This document shows positions 9,059-17,886 of a stretch of DNA of 64,000 nucleotides, piece after piece; the first letter of the stretch is position 1; each line of letters opens with the position of its first letter. A program made the translations under genes and the position numbers. Source of the stretch: Streptococcus sp. SK643. Lineage in GTDB: Bacteria; Bacillota; Bacilli; Lactobacillales; Streptococcaceae. The notes under the pieces were generated by a model. The model was not told where the DNA came from. It made no database searches and saw only the letters and a list, made by a program, of their open reading frames with translations. Location: positions 62,001 to 126,000 of the forward strand of contig NZ_AJMM01000019.1 of NCBI RefSeq assembly GCF_000259505.1, in the 5' to 3' direction.

Positions 9059-9691
9059 ATGATTTACGAATTTTGTGCTGAAAATGTGACCTTGCTTGAA
9101 AAAGCGATGCAGGCTGGAGCTCGTCGAATCGAACTCTGTGACAATCTTGCAGTTGGTGGGACAACACCTAGCTATGGAGTGACTAAGGCAGCAGTTGAAT
9201 TGGCAGCTAATTACGATACGACCATCATGACCATGATTCGTCCACGTGGTGGTAACTTTGTCTATAATGAACTAGAAATTGCAATTATGCTAGAAGACAT
9301 TCGTTTGACTGCTCAGGCTGGAAGTCAAGGAGTTGTATTTGGGACTTTAACTGCTGATAAAAAGTTGGATAAGCCTAATCTAGAGAAGTTAATTGTTGCA
9401 TCAAAAGGAATGGAAATTGTCTTTCACATGGCATTTGATGAATTGAGTGAAGAAGACCAGTTAGAAGCTATTGATTGGCTAAGCCAAGCTGGAGTCACCC
9501 GTATCCTGACACGTGCTGGTGTGTCTGGTGACTCTCTAGAGAAACGTTTTGCTCACTATCACAGAATTTTGGAGCATGCTAAAGGTAAAATTGAAATTCT
9601 ACCAGGTGGGGGGATTGACTTGGACAACCGTCAAACTTTTATCGACCAGTTGGGTGTGACACAATTACACGGAACTAAGGTTGTCTTTTAA
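9059..9691 (+). CDS. cutC: CutC-family protein
   Basis: 210-residue TIM-barrel protein of the CutC family, historically linked to copper homeostasis, though the biochemical role is unsettled. Family marks are the N-terminal EFCAENV, GARRIELCDNLAVGGTTPSYG, MIRPRGGNFVY and the C-terminal ILPGGGI followed by HGTKVV. Family members are about 210-250 residues, so it is complete. A short hairpin after the stop separates it from the next gene. No copper genes are adjacent. Confidence 0.88.
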   Translation: MIYEFCAENVTLLEKAMQAGARRIELCDNLAVGGTTPSYGVTKAAVELAANYDTTIMTMIRPRGGNFVYNELEIAIMLEDIRLTAQAGSQGVVFGTLTADKKLDKPNLEKLIVASKGMEIVFHMAFDELSEEDQLEAIDWLSQAGVTRILTRAGVSGDSLEKRFAHYHRILEHAKGKIEILPGGGIDLDNRQTFIDQLGVTQLHGTKVVF

Positions 9692-9703
9692 AAAATAGAA
9701 AGG

Positions 9704-9731
9704 AACTGCTAGCTTTGGGTAGCAGTTTTCA
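9704..9731 (+). terminator. Hairpin after cutC (weak terminator)
   Basis: AACTGCTA (9704-9711) / TAGCAGTT (9720-9727) with an 8-nt loop, followed only by TTC. It ends eight bases before the next ATG, so it may be a weak terminator or affect translation of the downstream gene. Confidence 0.45.
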
Positions 9732-9734
9732 CTT

Positions 9735-10391
9735 ATGTTTGAAATTTTTAAATCCTATCAGTTTAATCAAGAAAAGGCTCATGCTTTTGGTTTTGTAGAA
9801 AATAGGGGAGTCTGGACTTATTGTTGCCAGATTTTACAGGGTGACTTTGTCATGACTGTGTCCATTACTGCTGATAATGTGAGTTTTCAAGTCTTTGACC
9901 AAGAGACTGCTGACCTCTATCCTCAAGTTCATATGGAAAGCATGAGAGGAAGTTTTGTTGCAAGTGTTCGTGAGGCTTGCCTGGAGATTCTTTACCAAAT
10001 TCGGAAGGTTTGTTTTGATGTGCAAGATTTTATCTGTCCTCAGACTAAGCGTATCATGGTTCAGGTTCAGGAAAAGTATGGAAACCAGTTGGAGTATCTG
10101 TGGGAGAAATCGCCTGATACAGCCGTATTACGTCATAAAGGGAATCAAAAGTGGTACGTCGTCTTGATGAAAATCTCTTGGAATAAGCTGGAAAAGGGCA
10201 GAGAAGGACAAGTGGAAGCAGTCAATCTCAAACATGACCAAGTAGCTGATTTGCTTTCACACAAGGGAATTTATCCAGCTTTTCATATGAATAAACGCTA
10301 CTGGATTAGTGTGGCGCTTGATGATACTTTATCAGATGAAGAAGTACTGAAATTGATAGAAAGAAGCTGGAATTTAACGATTAAAAAATGA
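9735..10391 (+). CDS. MmcQ/YjbR-family protein
   Basis: 218 residues. The C-terminal half (about 105-218) fits the MmcQ/YjbR fold, with KWYVVLMKI, an NLKHD-type segment and HMNKRYWISVALDD. The N-terminal half carries an additional domain seen in other streptococcal versions. The family is described as DNA-binding-like but its job is not known. No Shine-Dalgarno sequence precedes the ATG at 9735; instead a hairpin (9704-9727) ends just before it. Start choice is therefore less certain. Confidence 0.75.
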   Translation: MFEIFKSYQFNQEKAHAFGFVENRGVWTYCCQILQGDFVMTVSITADNVSFQVFDQETADLYPQVHMESMRGSFVASVREACLEILYQIRKVCFDVQDFICPQTKRIMVQVQEKYGNQLEYLWEKSPDTAVLRHKGNQKWYVVLMKISWNKLEKGREGQVEAVNLKHDQVADLLSHKGIYPAFHMNKRYWISVALDDTLSDEEVLKLIERSWNLTIKK

Positions 10392-10446
10392 AATATTTCA
10401 AGCATTCTCAATGATTTTCAATTAGCAAAATATTCTCTACTGAAGA

Positions 10447-10461
10447 AATTTTCAGAAAATA
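10447..10461 (+). promoter_or_regulatory. CodY box upstream of leu promoter
   Basis: AATTTTCAGAAAATA matches the CodY consensus AATTTTCWGAAAATT at 14 of 15 positions. It ends 12 bases before the -35 of the leu promoter. CodY repression of branched-chain amino-acid genes when isoleucine, leucine and valine are plentiful is established in Firmicutes including streptococci. Binding here is inferred. Confidence 0.75.
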
Positions 10462-10473
10462 TTGGATTTTTTC

Positions 10474-10502
10474 TTGACAACCACTTTTGCCTATGCTAAA
10501 AT
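10474..10502 (+). promoter_or_regulatory. leu operon promoter
   Basis: TTGACA (10474-10479), 17-bp spacer, TAAAAT (10497-10502) with TGC before it (extended -10). Transcription would start near 10509, ahead of the leader peptide. Confidence 0.85.
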
Positions 10503-10538
10503 ACTAAACAAGATATCAAACGAAGGAGAAAGTCAAAC

Positions 10539-10592
10539 ATGAGAACAGCTAAGTTTTATCAATTTGCTTTGTTGTTGAGGTACTCGGGCTAG
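10539..10592 (+). CDS. leuL: leu operon leader peptide (attenuation)
   Basis: A 17-codon ORF, MRTAKFYQFALLLRYSG, with GAAGGAG (10522-10528) before the ATG. It contains three consecutive leucine codons (TTG x3, 10569-10577) seven codons before its stop. It lies between the leu promoter and an intrinsic terminator before leuA, the arrangement of a ribosome-mediated attenuator. All three leucines use TTG, which may make stalling responsive to one tRNA pool. Too short for ordinary gene callers. Confidence 0.85.
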   Translation: MRTAKFYQFALLLRYSG

Positions 10593-10676
10593 TGCAAAAA
10601 GCATTAGTCCTGTTTGGCTTACCAAGCGGGAGTAAATCAACATCTCGCTTGGGTTTCTGAGCGAGATGTTTTTTTA
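10586..10676 (+). terminator. leu attenuator with alternative stems
   Basis: Terminator: AACATCTCGCT (10639-10649) / AGCGAGATGTT (10660-10670), then a T run. Competing stem: CCAAGCG (10622-10628) / CGCTTGG (10646-10652), which uses part of the terminator's 5' arm and would act as antiterminator. An upstream stem CGGGCTAGTGC-side (10586-10595) / GCATTAGTCC (10601-10610) overlaps the last codons and stop of the leader peptide, so a ribosome's position would decide which fold forms. The switching order is inferred. Confidence 0.8.
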
Positions 10677-10704
10677 CATTCAAATTTGGAAAAGGGGAAA
10701 TCAC

Positions 10705-12267
10705 ATGAGAACAGTTGAATTTTTAGATACTAGCCTTCGAGATGGAGAACAGACACCAGGTGTTAATTTTTCAATCAAGGAAAAAATTGCCATTGCAAGA
10801 CAGCTGGAGAAATGGGGCATTTCAGCAATTGAAGCTGGTTTTCCGGCAGCGAGTCCTGATTCATTTACAGCAGTGCAGGAGATTGCTAAAGTCTTGAAGA
10901 AAACAGCGGTGACTGGTTTGGCACGCTCTGTCAAGTCTGATATTGATGCTTGTTATGAGGCGCTAAAGGATGCCAAGTATCCACAGGTTCACGTCTTTAT
11001 CGCTACCAGTCCGATTCATCGTAAGTATAAGCTTAATAAGAGCAAGGAAGAGATTTTAGAAGCTATTAAGGAGCATGTTTCTTACGCACGTTCTAAGTTT
11101 GGAGTGGTCGAATTCTCTCCAGAGGATGCGACTAGAACAGAGTTGGATTTCCTTTTAGAAGTTGTTCAAACAGCGGTTGATGCAGGGGCGTCTTATATCA
11201 ATATCCCTGACACGGTTGGATTTACTACGCCAGAAGAGTACGGCGCTATTTTTAAATACCTGATTGAGAATGTTAAGACGGATCGTCAGATTATCTATTC
11301 ACCTCACTGTCACGATGACCTCGGAATGGCAGTGGCTAACAGCCTTGCTGCTGTCAAGAATGGGGCAGGACGTGTCGAAGGAACTATCAACGGTATTGGT
11401 GAGCGAGCTGGCAATGCTGCTTTGGAAGAAATTGCAGTAGCCCTTAATATTCGCCAAGATTATTACCAAGCAGAAACCAGTATTGTCTTAAATGAGACCA
11501 TCAATACGTCAGAAATGGTTTCTCGCTTCTCAGGAATTCCAGTTCCTAAAAATAAGGCTGTGGTCGGTGGTAATGCCTTCTCTCACGAATCTGGCATTCA
11601 CCAAGATGGAGTCCTTAAAAATCCTCTTACTTATGAGATCATCACACCTGAACTGGTTGGTGTTAAGAGTAATAGTCTCCCACTTGGAAAATTGTCAGGT
11701 CGCCATGCCTTTGTCGAGAAACTAAGAGAATTGGCCCTAGACTTTACAGAAGAGGACATCAAACCACTCTTCGCTAAGTTCAAGGCACTGGCCGACAAGA
11801 AACAAGAAATCACAGATGCAGATATTCGTGCTCTGGTAGCTGGAACCATGGTTGAAAATCCAGAAGGCTTCCACTTTGATGATTTACAACTGCAAACCCA
11901 TGCAGATAATGACATTGAAGCGCTCGTTAGTCTAGCTAATATGGATGGTGAGAAAGTCGAGTTCAATGCGACAGGACAAGGATCTGTTGAGGCTATATTT
12001 AATGCTATCGATAAGTTCTTTAATCAATCCGTCCGTTTGGTGTCCTATACCATTGATGCTGTGACAGATGGAATTGATGCCCAGGCTCGGGTCTTGGTCA
12101 CTGTTGAAAACAGAGATACAGAAACCATCTTTAACGCAGCAGGTCTCGATTTCGATGTGTTGAAAGCTTCGGCTATTGCCTACATCAATGCTAATACCTT
12201 TGTTCAAAAAGAGAATGCTGGTGAGATGGGACGTAGCGTTTCCTATCGAGATATGCCTAGCGTGTAA
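10705..12267 (+). CDS. leuA: 2-isopropylmalate synthase
   Basis: First committed step of leucine synthesis: acetyl-CoA plus 2-oxoisovalerate to 2-isopropylmalate. 520 residues from ATG 10705 (GGGGAAA upstream); an ATG 39 bases earlier sits inside the terminator T-run and is not used. [12 protein letters not shown] at residues 8-19, the metal-binding HCHDDLG in the barrel, HESGIHQDG, and a C-terminal LeuA allosteric domain (about 390-520) that normally senses leucine. First structural gene behind the attenuator. Confidence 0.95.
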   Translation: MRTVEFLDTSLRDGEQTPGVNFSIKEKIAIARQLEKWGISAIEAGFPAASPDSFTAVQEIAKVLKKTAVTGLARSVKSDIDACYEALKDAKYPQVHVFIATSPIHRKYKLNKSKEEILEAIKEHVSYARSKFGVVEFSPEDATRTELDFLLEVVQTAVDAGASYINIPDTVGFTTPEEYGAIFKYLIENVKTDRQIIYSPHCHDDLGMAVANSLAAVKNGAGRVEGTINGIGERAGNAALEEIAVALNIRQDYYQAETSIVLNETINTSEMVSRFSGIPVPKNKAVVGGNAFSHESGIHQDGVLKNPLTYEIITPELVGVKSNSLPLGKLSGRHAFVEKLRELALDFTEEDIKPLFAKFKALADKKQEITDADIRALVAGTMVENPEGFHFDDLQLQTHADNDIEALVSLANMDGEKVEFNATGQGSVEAIFNAIDKFFNQSVRLVSYTIDAVTDGIDAQARVLVTVENRDTETIFNAAGLDFDVLKASAIAYINANTFVQKENAGEMGRSVSYRDMPSV

Positions 12268-12278
12268 AGGAGAATGCT

Positions 12279-13316
12279 ATGACAAAGAAAATAATAGCTC
12301 TAGCAGGGGACGGAATTGGCCCAGAAATCATGGAGGCTGGTTTAGAGGTTCTGGAAGCTCTAGCTGAAAAAACAGGTTTTGACTATGAGATTGACAGAAG
12401 ACCCTTCGGAGGTGCAGGTATTGATGCTGTGGGGCATCCCTTACCTGATGAAACCCTCAAGGCAAGTAGGGAAGCAGATGCCATTCTCCTAGCGGCTATC
12501 GGTAGTCCCGAGTATGATGGCGCAGCTGTTCGGCCTGAACAGGGCTTGCTGGCTCTTCGTAAGGAACTCAATCTCTATGCCAATATTCGCCCTGTTAAAA
12601 TATTTGAGAGTCTCAAGCATTTGTCACCATTAAAATCAGAACGAATTAATGGTGTAGACTTTGTTGTGGTGCGTGAGTTGACTGGCGGGATTTACTTTGG
12701 AGATCATATCCTTGAAGAGTGCAAAGCGCGTGATATTAACGACTATAGCTATGAAGAAATAGAGCGGATTATTCGCAAAGCTTTTGAGATTGCAAGAAAT
12801 CGGAGAAAAATCCTTACTAGTATCGATAAGCAAAATGTTCTAGCTACATCAAAACTTTGGCGGAAAATAGCTGAGGAAGTCGCTCAGGATTTCCCAGATG
12901 TTACCTTGGAACACCAGTTAGTGGACTCAGCTGCCATGCTCATGATTACCAATCCTGCCAAGTTTGATGTCATTGTAACGGAGAATCTTTTTGGAGATAT
13001 TCTCTCTGATGAATCAAGCGTTCTATCTGGCACACTTGGGGTTATGCCATCAGCCAGTCACTCTGAAAATGGACCAAGTCTCTATGAGCCCATTCACGGT
13101 TCAGCGCCTGATATTGCAGGGCAAGGAATTGCCAATCCTATTTCCATGATTTTATCAGTTGCCATGATGTTGAGAGATAGTTTTGGTCGTTATGAGGATG
13201 CAGAGCGTGTTGAGCGTGCTGTTGAGGCAAGTTTGGCAGCTGGTGTTTTAACAAGAGATATAGGAGGTCAGGCTTCGACCAAGGAAATGACGGAAGCTAT
13301 TATTGCAAGATTATGA
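12279..13316 (+). CDS. leuB: 3-isopropylmalate dehydrogenase
   Basis: NAD-dependent oxidative decarboxylation of 3-isopropylmalate to 2-oxoisocaproate precursor. 345 residues with GDGIGPEIM at the N-terminus, VVRELTGGIYFG, the metal-binding VTENLFGDILSDE and the NAD-binding HGSAPDIAGQGIANP. AAGGAG ribosome site, 11 bases after leuA. Overlaps the following small gene by four bases (ATGA). Confidence 0.95.
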   Translation: MTKKIIALAGDGIGPEIMEAGLEVLEALAEKTGFDYEIDRRPFGGAGIDAVGHPLPDETLKASREADAILLAAIGSPEYDGAAVRPEQGLLALRKELNLYANIRPVKIFESLKHLSPLKSERINGVDFVVVRELTGGIYFGDHILEECKARDINDYSYEEIERIIRKAFEIARNRRKILTSIDKQNVLATSKLWRKIAEEVAQDFPDVTLEHQLVDSAAMLMITNPAKFDVIVTENLFGDILSDESSVLSGTLGVMPSASHSENGPSLYEPIHGSAPDIAGQGIANPISMILSVAMMLRDSFGRYEDAERVERAVEASLAAGVLTRDIGGQASTKEMTEAIIARL

Positions 13317-13582
13317 AGTTAGATGAAAAAATTACTCTAGTCCTCTTGATTTGGAATGTCATGATTTTCTTGATTTATGGCATTGACAAATCCAAGGCAA
13401 GGAGAAGAACTTGGCGCATCCCAGAGAAAATCTTACTCATTTTAGCTTTTACTTGTGGTGGTTTTGGAGCTAGGTTTGCAGGAATCATTTTTCACCACAA
13501 GACTAGAAAATGGTACTTTAAAACAGTTTGGTTTCTGGGGATGGTGACTACACTAGTAGCCTTATATGTTATTTGGAGGTAA
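13313..13582 (+). CDS. DUF1294 small membrane protein inside the leu operon
   Basis: 89 residues with a first membrane segment (8-24), a motif of the type YGIDKSKARRRTWRIPE, a second segment rich in GGFGARFAG, then HHKTRKWYF and a last hydrophobic stretch (about 70-87). This is the DUF1294 pattern; function unknown. Its ATG overlaps the leuB stop (ATGA) and leuC follows four bases after its stop, so it is translationally coupled within the leu operon. A role in leucine metabolism is not implied by the family. Confidence 0.8.
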   Translation: MKLDEKITLVLLIWNVMIFLIYGIDKSKARRRTWRIPEKILLILAFTCGGFGARFAGIIFHHKTRKWYFKTVWFLGMVTTLVALYVIWR

Positions 13583-13585
13583 TGG

Positions 13586-14968
13586 ATGGCAGGAAAATCA
13601 ATTTTTGATAAATTATGGGACCGTCATGTCATCACAGGAGAAGAGGGGCAGCCCCAACTCATGTATGTGGACCAGCACTATATTCATGAAGTGACCAGCC
13701 CTCAAGCCTTTCAAGGTTTGCGAGATGCAGGTCGCAGATTGAGACGACCAGACTTGACATTTGGAACCTTTGACCACAACGTCCCAACTGTCAATATCTA
13801 CGATATTCGAGATGTCATTTCCAAGGCTCAAATTGATAAGCTGGCTGAAAATGTTGAGGAGTTTGGAATTGAGCATGCGGCTCACGGTTCTGAAAAACAG
13901 GGAATCGTGCACATGGTGGGTCCAGAGACAGGACGGACCCAACCGGGGAAATTCATAGTATGCGGAGATAGCCATACAGCAACCCACGGAGCTTTCGGAG
14001 CAATCGCCTTTGGAATTGGGACCAGTGAGGTGGAGCATGTCTTCGCTACCCAGACACTCTGGCAGGTCAAACCCAAGAAAATGCTGGTAGAATTCACTGG
14101 TGTTCCTCAAAAAGGAGTTTATTCTAAGGATTATATTCTCTCCTTAATTGCTAAATACGGTGTTGCCTGTGGTGTTGGTTATGTCGTGGAATATCGAGGA
14201 CAAGCGATTGATGCACTGAGCATGGAAGAGCGAATGACCATCTGCAATATGTCCATCGAGTTTGGTTCTAAGATGGGAATCATGAACCCAGATCAGACGA
14301 CTTATGACTATCTCAAGGGACGGGAATGTGTTCCAGAGGACTTTGAAGAGGCTGTGGCGGATTGGAAGACCCTTGTCAGTGATGATGATGCCGTTTACGA
14401 TAAGGTTATCCGGATGGATGTCTCAGACTTGGCTCCTATGGTGACCTGGGGGACCAATCCTGCTATGGGTGTTGACTTTGACAGTAGCTTCCCAGAAATT
14501 AAGGATATGAATGATGAGCGAGCCTACAATTACATGGACTTGGCACCAGGTCAAAAGCCAGCGGATATTGAACTAGGCTATATCTTTATCGGTTCTTGTA
14601 CCAATGCTCGTCTCAGCGATTTGCAACTGGCTGCGAGATTTGTTAAAGGGAAGAAAATAGCACCCAACTTAACGGCTATCGTGGTTCCGGGCTCTCGTCC
14701 TGTGAAACGAGCTGCTGAGAAGTTGGGCTTGGACAAGGTTTTCCTAGATGCTGGCTTTGAGTGGAGAGACCCAGGTTGCTCTATGTGCCTAGGGATGAAT
14801 CCTGACAAGGTTCCAGATGGTGTCCACTGTGCCTCAACCAGCAATCGTAACTTTGAAGATAGACAAGGCTTTGGTGCTAAGACCCATCTCTGCAGTCCAG
14901 CCATGGCAGCTGCGGCAGCTATTGCAGGGCGCTTTGTAGATGTTCGGCGAATGCCAGAAGCGCAGTAA
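13586..14968 (+). CDS. leuC: 3-isopropylmalate dehydratase large subunit
   Basis: Aconitase-family large subunit that isomerises 2- to 3-isopropylmalate together with LeuD. 460 residues with the [4Fe-4S] cysteines visible in IGSCTNAR and in [11 protein letters not shown] near the C-terminus, plus [12 protein letters not shown] and SRPV. TGGAGG ribosome site overlapping the DUF1294 stop. The intact cysteines indicate a functional subunit. Confidence 0.95.
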   Translation: MAGKSIFDKLWDRHVITGEEGQPQLMYVDQHYIHEVTSPQAFQGLRDAGRRLRRPDLTFGTFDHNVPTVNIYDIRDVISKAQIDKLAENVEEFGIEHAAHGSEKQGIVHMVGPETGRTQPGKFIVCGDSHTATHGAFGAIAFGIGTSEVEHVFATQTLWQVKPKKMLVEFTGVPQKGVYSKDYILSLIAKYGVACGVGYVVEYRGQAIDALSMEERMTICNMSIEFGSKMGIMNPDQTTYDYLKGRECVPEDFEEAVADWKTLVSDDDAVYDKVIRMDVSDLAPMVTWGTNPAMGVDFDSSFPEIKDMNDERAYNYMDLAPGQKPADIELGYIFIGSCTNARLSDLQLAARFVKGKKIAPNLTAIVVPGSRPVKRAAEKLGLDKVFLDAGFEWRDPGCSMCLGMNPDKVPDGVHCASTSNRNFEDRQGFGAKTHLCSPAMAAAAAIAGRFVDVRRMPEAQ

Positions 14969-14977
14969 GGAGAGGAT

Positions 14978-15571
14978 ATGGAGAAATTTACAGTTTATAC
15001 GGGAACGACCGTTCCTCTTATGAATGATAACATCGATACCGATCAAATCCTTCCCAAGCAGTTTCTTAAGTTAATTGATAAAAAAGGCTTTGGTAAGTAC
15101 CTCATGTATGCTTGGCGTTATTTGGATGACAAGTATACTGAGGATCCAGACTTTGTCTTTAACCGACCTGAATACCGCAAGGCTAGTATTCTCATCTCAG
15201 GGGATAACTTTGGGGCAGGGTCTTCGAGGGAGCATGCAGCTTGGGCTCTAGCGGACTATGGTTTTAAGGTTGTGATTGCAGGATCTTTTGGGGATATTCA
15301 TTACAATAATGAACTCAATAATGGCATGCTGCCTATTGTTCAGCCCAGAGAGGTTCGAGAGAAACTAGCCCAGCTACAACCAAGTGACCAGGTAACTGTG
15401 GACTTGGAACAACAAAAAATCATCTCACCAGTTGGAGAATTCACTTTCGAAATCGATAGCGAATGGAAACATAAACTCTTAAATGGTTTGGATGATATCG
15501 GAATTACCTTGCAGTATGAAGATTTGATTGCTGCATATGAAAAACAACGACCAGCCTACTGGCAGGATTAG
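14978..15571 (+). CDS. leuD: 3-isopropylmalate dehydratase small subunit
   Basis: Swivelling small subunit of the LeuCD isomerase. 197 residues; [13 protein letters not shown] near the N-terminus and [17 protein letters not shown] are family hallmarks. AGGAGAGG precedes the ATG, nine bases after leuC. Completes the leucine-specific pathway in this operon. Confidence 0.95.
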   Translation: MEKFTVYTGTTVPLMNDNIDTDQILPKQFLKLIDKKGFGKYLMYAWRYLDDKYTEDPDFVFNRPEYRKASILISGDNFGAGSSREHAAWALADYGFKVVIAGSFGDIHYNNELNNGMLPIVQPREVREKLAQLQPSDQVTVDLEQQKIISPVGEFTFEIDSEWKHKLLNGLDDIGITLQYEDLIAAYEKQRPAYWQD

Positions 15572-15598
15572 AAGAAAAATAGAAAAGGAAATAGAACT

Positions 15599-16378
15599 AT
15601 GACAAAACACATTCAATGGAACGGAACACTTTCACAAGAAGGCTATGACATTTTAAAAGGTGAGGGCGGATGTATCGTTTGTCCTACAAAAGTTGGTTAT
15701 ATCATCATGACTAGTGACAAGGCTGGTCTTGAACGTAAGTTTGAAGCCAAAGAACGTAACCGTAATAAACCAGGTGTTGTTCTCTGTGGTAGCATGGATG
15801 AGCTTCGCGCTTTAGCACAACTCAACCCAGAAATTGAAGGCTTCTACCAAAAACATTGGGATGAAGATATTCTTCTTGGTTGTATCCTTCCTTGGAAACC
15901 AGAAGCTTTTGAAAAACTCAAAGCATATGGGGATGGCCGTGAAGAACTGATGACTGATGTGCGTGGTACTAGTTGCTTTGTTATCAAGTTCGGGAAAGCA
16001 GGTGAACAATTGGCTGCCAAACTTTGGGAAGAGGGCAAGATGGTCTACGCCTCATCTGCAAACCCATCTGGAAAAGGAAACCGAGGTAAGGTAGAAGGTA
16101 TCGGAGAACGCATCGAAGGGGCAGTGGATCTTGTTATTGAGGCAGATGACTATGTGGCATCTATCCAGCCTGACAAAACGATTGAAACTCGCTACGAGCA
16201 AGGTGTGATGGTCTCTATGGTTGATAAAGACGGTAAACTCATCCCAGAACAAGGAGGAGCACGTTCAACTTCACCAGCTCCAGTGGTTATCCGCAAAGGG
16301 CTTGACATTGATAAGATCATGATGCACCTGTCAGACACCTTTAACTCATGGGACTACCGTCAGGGTGAGTATTATTAG
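15599..16378 (+). CDS. Sua5/YciO/YrdC-family protein
   Basis: 259 residues. VCPTKVGYIIM near the N-terminus, a KERNRNKPGVVLC segment, and SSANPSGKGNRG match the YrdC/YciO fold, whose Sua5/TsaC members make threonylcarbamoyl-AMP for tRNA. The pattern differs from canonical TsaC, so a YciO-like paralogue of unknown substrate is more likely. It lies 27 bases after leuD with AAAGGAA upstream and is probably read through from the leu operon. A terminator follows. Confidence 0.8.
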   Translation: MTKHIQWNGTLSQEGYDILKGEGGCIVCPTKVGYIIMTSDKAGLERKFEAKERNRNKPGVVLCGSMDELRALAQLNPEIEGFYQKHWDEDILLGCILPWKPEAFEKLKAYGDGREELMTDVRGTSCFVIKFGKAGEQLAAKLWEEGKMVYASSANPSGKGNRGKVEGIGERIEGAVDLVIEADDYVASIQPDKTIETRYEQGVMVSMVDKDGKLIPEQGGARSTSPAPVVIRKGLDIDKIMMHLSDTFNSWDYRQGEYY

Positions 16379-16392
16379 GATGTAGAAGAAGT

Positions 16393-16427
16393 GGGGAGAA
16401 AATAATCTCTCCTTTCTTTTGTTTTTA
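16393..16427 (+). terminator. Terminator closing the leu operon
   Basis: GGAGA (16395-16399) / TCTCC (16408-16412), extended by G-U pairing, then a T-rich tail. Confidence 0.65.
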
Positions 16428-16471
16428 ACAAAAGTAAAATCCGAACTATTTATTTTTATTTATAAAAATAT

Positions 16472-16500
16472 TTGACAAAAACTGTACTTTAATTTATAAT
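16472..16500 (+). promoter_or_regulatory. guaC promoter
   Basis: TTGACA (16472-16477), 17-bp spacer, TATAAT (16495-16500): perfect consensus. Predicted start near 16507. Confidence 0.9.
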
Positions 16501-16506
16501 AAATTA

Positions 16507-16577
16507 AGGAAACGTCGGAAAAGGCGTAGAGATGCGCAAGCATAGGTAGGTCATTACAAAAGAAACGAGACATCGAT
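16507..16577 (+). other. Structured 5' leader of guaC (candidate cis-regulatory RNA)
   Basis: About 70 nt lie between the predicted start and the guaC ATG. Visible structure: CGTC (16513-16516) can pair with GGCG (16523-16526) and ATGC-GCAA-GCAT (16532-16543) is a perfect GNRA-capped hairpin followed by AGGTAGGTC. Only a weak GAG-type ribosome site precedes the ATG. I do not recognise a known riboswitch class. Structure by eye only. Confidence 0.4.
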
Positions 16578-17564
16578 ATGTTAAATGAATTTCCAATTTT
16601 TGATTACGAAGATATTCAGTTGATCCCAAATAAATGTGTCATTAAAAGCCGTGCAGAAGCAGATACAAGAGTGACACTAGGAAATCACACCTTTAAACTA
16701 CCTGTTGTGCCAGCTAATATGCAGACGATTTTGGATGAAAATGTAGCAGAGCAACTAGCTAAAGGTGGTTACTTCTACATCATGCACCGTTTTGATGAGG
16801 AGGGACGTATTCCTTTTATCAAGCGCATGCACGATCAAGGGCTCATCGCATCCATCTCGGTAGGTGTTAAGGGATATGAGTATGATTTCGTTAGTCAGCT
16901 CAAGGCTGATGCTCCGGAATATATCACAATTGATATTGCTCACGGTCATGCGGATAGCGTGATTTCTATGATTAAACACATCAAGAAAGAATTGCCAGAT
17001 ACTTTTGTCATTGCTGGTAACGTGGGAACACCAGAAGCTGTACGTGAATTAGAAAATGCTGGTGCGGACGCTACGAAAGTTGGAATTGGTCCTGGTAAGG
17101 TTTGTATCACCAAGGTCAAGACTGGTTTTGGGACAGGTGGTTGGCAGTTGGCTGCTCTCCGTTGGTGCGCAAAAGCTGCTCGTAAACCGATCATTGCTGA
17201 TGGAGGAATTCGTACTCATGGTGATATTGCCAAGTCTATCCGTTTCGGTGCTAGCATGGTTATGATTGGTTCCCTCTTTGCAGGACATATCGAAAGTCCA
17301 GGGAAAACAATTGAAGTTGATGGTGAACAATTTAAAGAATACTATGGTTCAGCCTCTCAATATCAAAAAGGTGCATATAAGAATGTTGAAGGTAAGCGTA
17401 TCTTACTTCCAGCTAAAGGACATTTGCAAGACACTTTAACTGAAATGGAGCAAGATTTGCAAAGTGCGATTTCCTACGCTGGTGGTCGTGAGGTTGCTGA
17501 CCTCAAACACGTTGATTATGTAATCGTCAAAAACTCAATTTGGAATGGGGATGCTTCCCACTAA
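16578..17564 (+). CDS. guaC: GMP reductase
   Basis: NADPH-dependent deamination of GMP to IMP, balancing guanine and adenine nucleotides. 328 residues of the IMPDH/GMPR barrel: [11 protein letters not shown] at the start, [15 protein letters not shown], catalytic C176 in [11 protein letters not shown], and [14 protein letters not shown]. No CBS domains, and the length fits the GuaC class found in streptococci. Single gene with a consensus promoter and a structured leader. A long hairpin overlaps its 3' end (17542-17581) but lacks a T run. Confidence 0.93.
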   Translation: MLNEFPIFDYEDIQLIPNKCVIKSRAEADTRVTLGNHTFKLPVVPANMQTILDENVAEQLAKGGYFYIMHRFDEEGRIPFIKRMHDQGLIASISVGVKGYEYDFVSQLKADAPEYITIDIAHGHADSVISMIKHIKKELPDTFVIAGNVGTPEAVRELENAGADATKVGIGPGKVCITKVKTGFGTGGWQLAALRWCAKAARKPIIADGGIRTHGDIAKSIRFGASMVMIGSLFAGHIESPGKTIEVDGEQFKEYYGSASQYQKGAYKNVEGKRILLPAKGHLQDTLTEMEQDLQSAISYAGGREVADLKHVDYVIVKNSIWNGDASH

Positions 17565-17590
17565 GGGAAGACCTTCATTCCGGAAAAAAC

Positions 17591-17619
17591 TTGTTATTAG
17601 AGCAAATTTTTGTTATAAT
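17591..17619 (+). promoter_or_regulatory. tRNA-Arg promoter
   Basis: TTGTTA (17591-17596), 17-bp spacer, TATAAT (17614-17619), 11 bases before the tRNA. Confidence 0.8.
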
Positions 17620-17629
17620 GAAACGAGTT

Positions 17630-17703
17630 TCCACCCTTAGTGTAATGGATATCACGTAAGATTCCGGTTCTTGAGATGGGGGTTCGATTCCCTCAGGGTG
17701 GAT
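17630..17703 (+). tRNA. tRNA-Arg (anticodon CCG)
   Basis: Acceptor arm TCCACCC (17630-17636) pairs with GGGTGGA (17696-17702). The D arm contains TGG in its loop. The anticodon arm TAAGA-TTCCGGT-TCTTG gives anticodon CCG, reading CGG. The T arm contains GGTTCGATTCC. CCA is not encoded. Stands alone with its own promoter and terminator. Confidence 0.93.
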
Positions 17704-17717
17704 GTAAACATCCTAAC

Positions 17718-17740
17718 AAAGCCTTTAATAGGGCTTTTTT
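17718..17740 (+). terminator. tRNA-Arg terminator
   Basis: AAAGCC (17718-17723) / GGCTTT (17732-17737) followed by TTT. Confidence 0.75.
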
Positions 17741-17809
17741 ACTTTATACCGCTCCAAATTTGCCCAGAAAACTGAAAACTTCATTCTAAAGAATGCCCAA
17801 ATCCTCTCC

Positions 17810-17844
17810 AGTCCCGTTTTAAAGTGACTCAGGGGGCTTTTTTT
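17810..17844 (+). terminator. Terminator-like hairpin before rnc
   Basis: AGTCCC (17810-17815) / GGGGCT (17833-17838) with one G-U pair and a 17-nt loop, then T7. Its tail touches the rnc -10, so it may end upstream read-through. No gene is evident in 17741-17809. Confidence 0.5.
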
Positions 17845-17852
17845 GATATAAT
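17844..17852 (+). promoter_or_regulatory. rnc-smc promoter
   Basis: TGA-TATAAT (extended -10, hexamer 17847-17852) with a -35-like GTGACT at 17824-17829, 17 bp away. Confidence 0.7.
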
Positions 17853-17886
17853 AAAAAGGACTGTTATCAGTTAGAAAGAGGTTGGT

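Noticed and set aside
13613-14110. 165-codon minus-strand ORF opposite leuC
   Set aside because: Antisense frame of a well-conserved gene, no ribosome site or motif.
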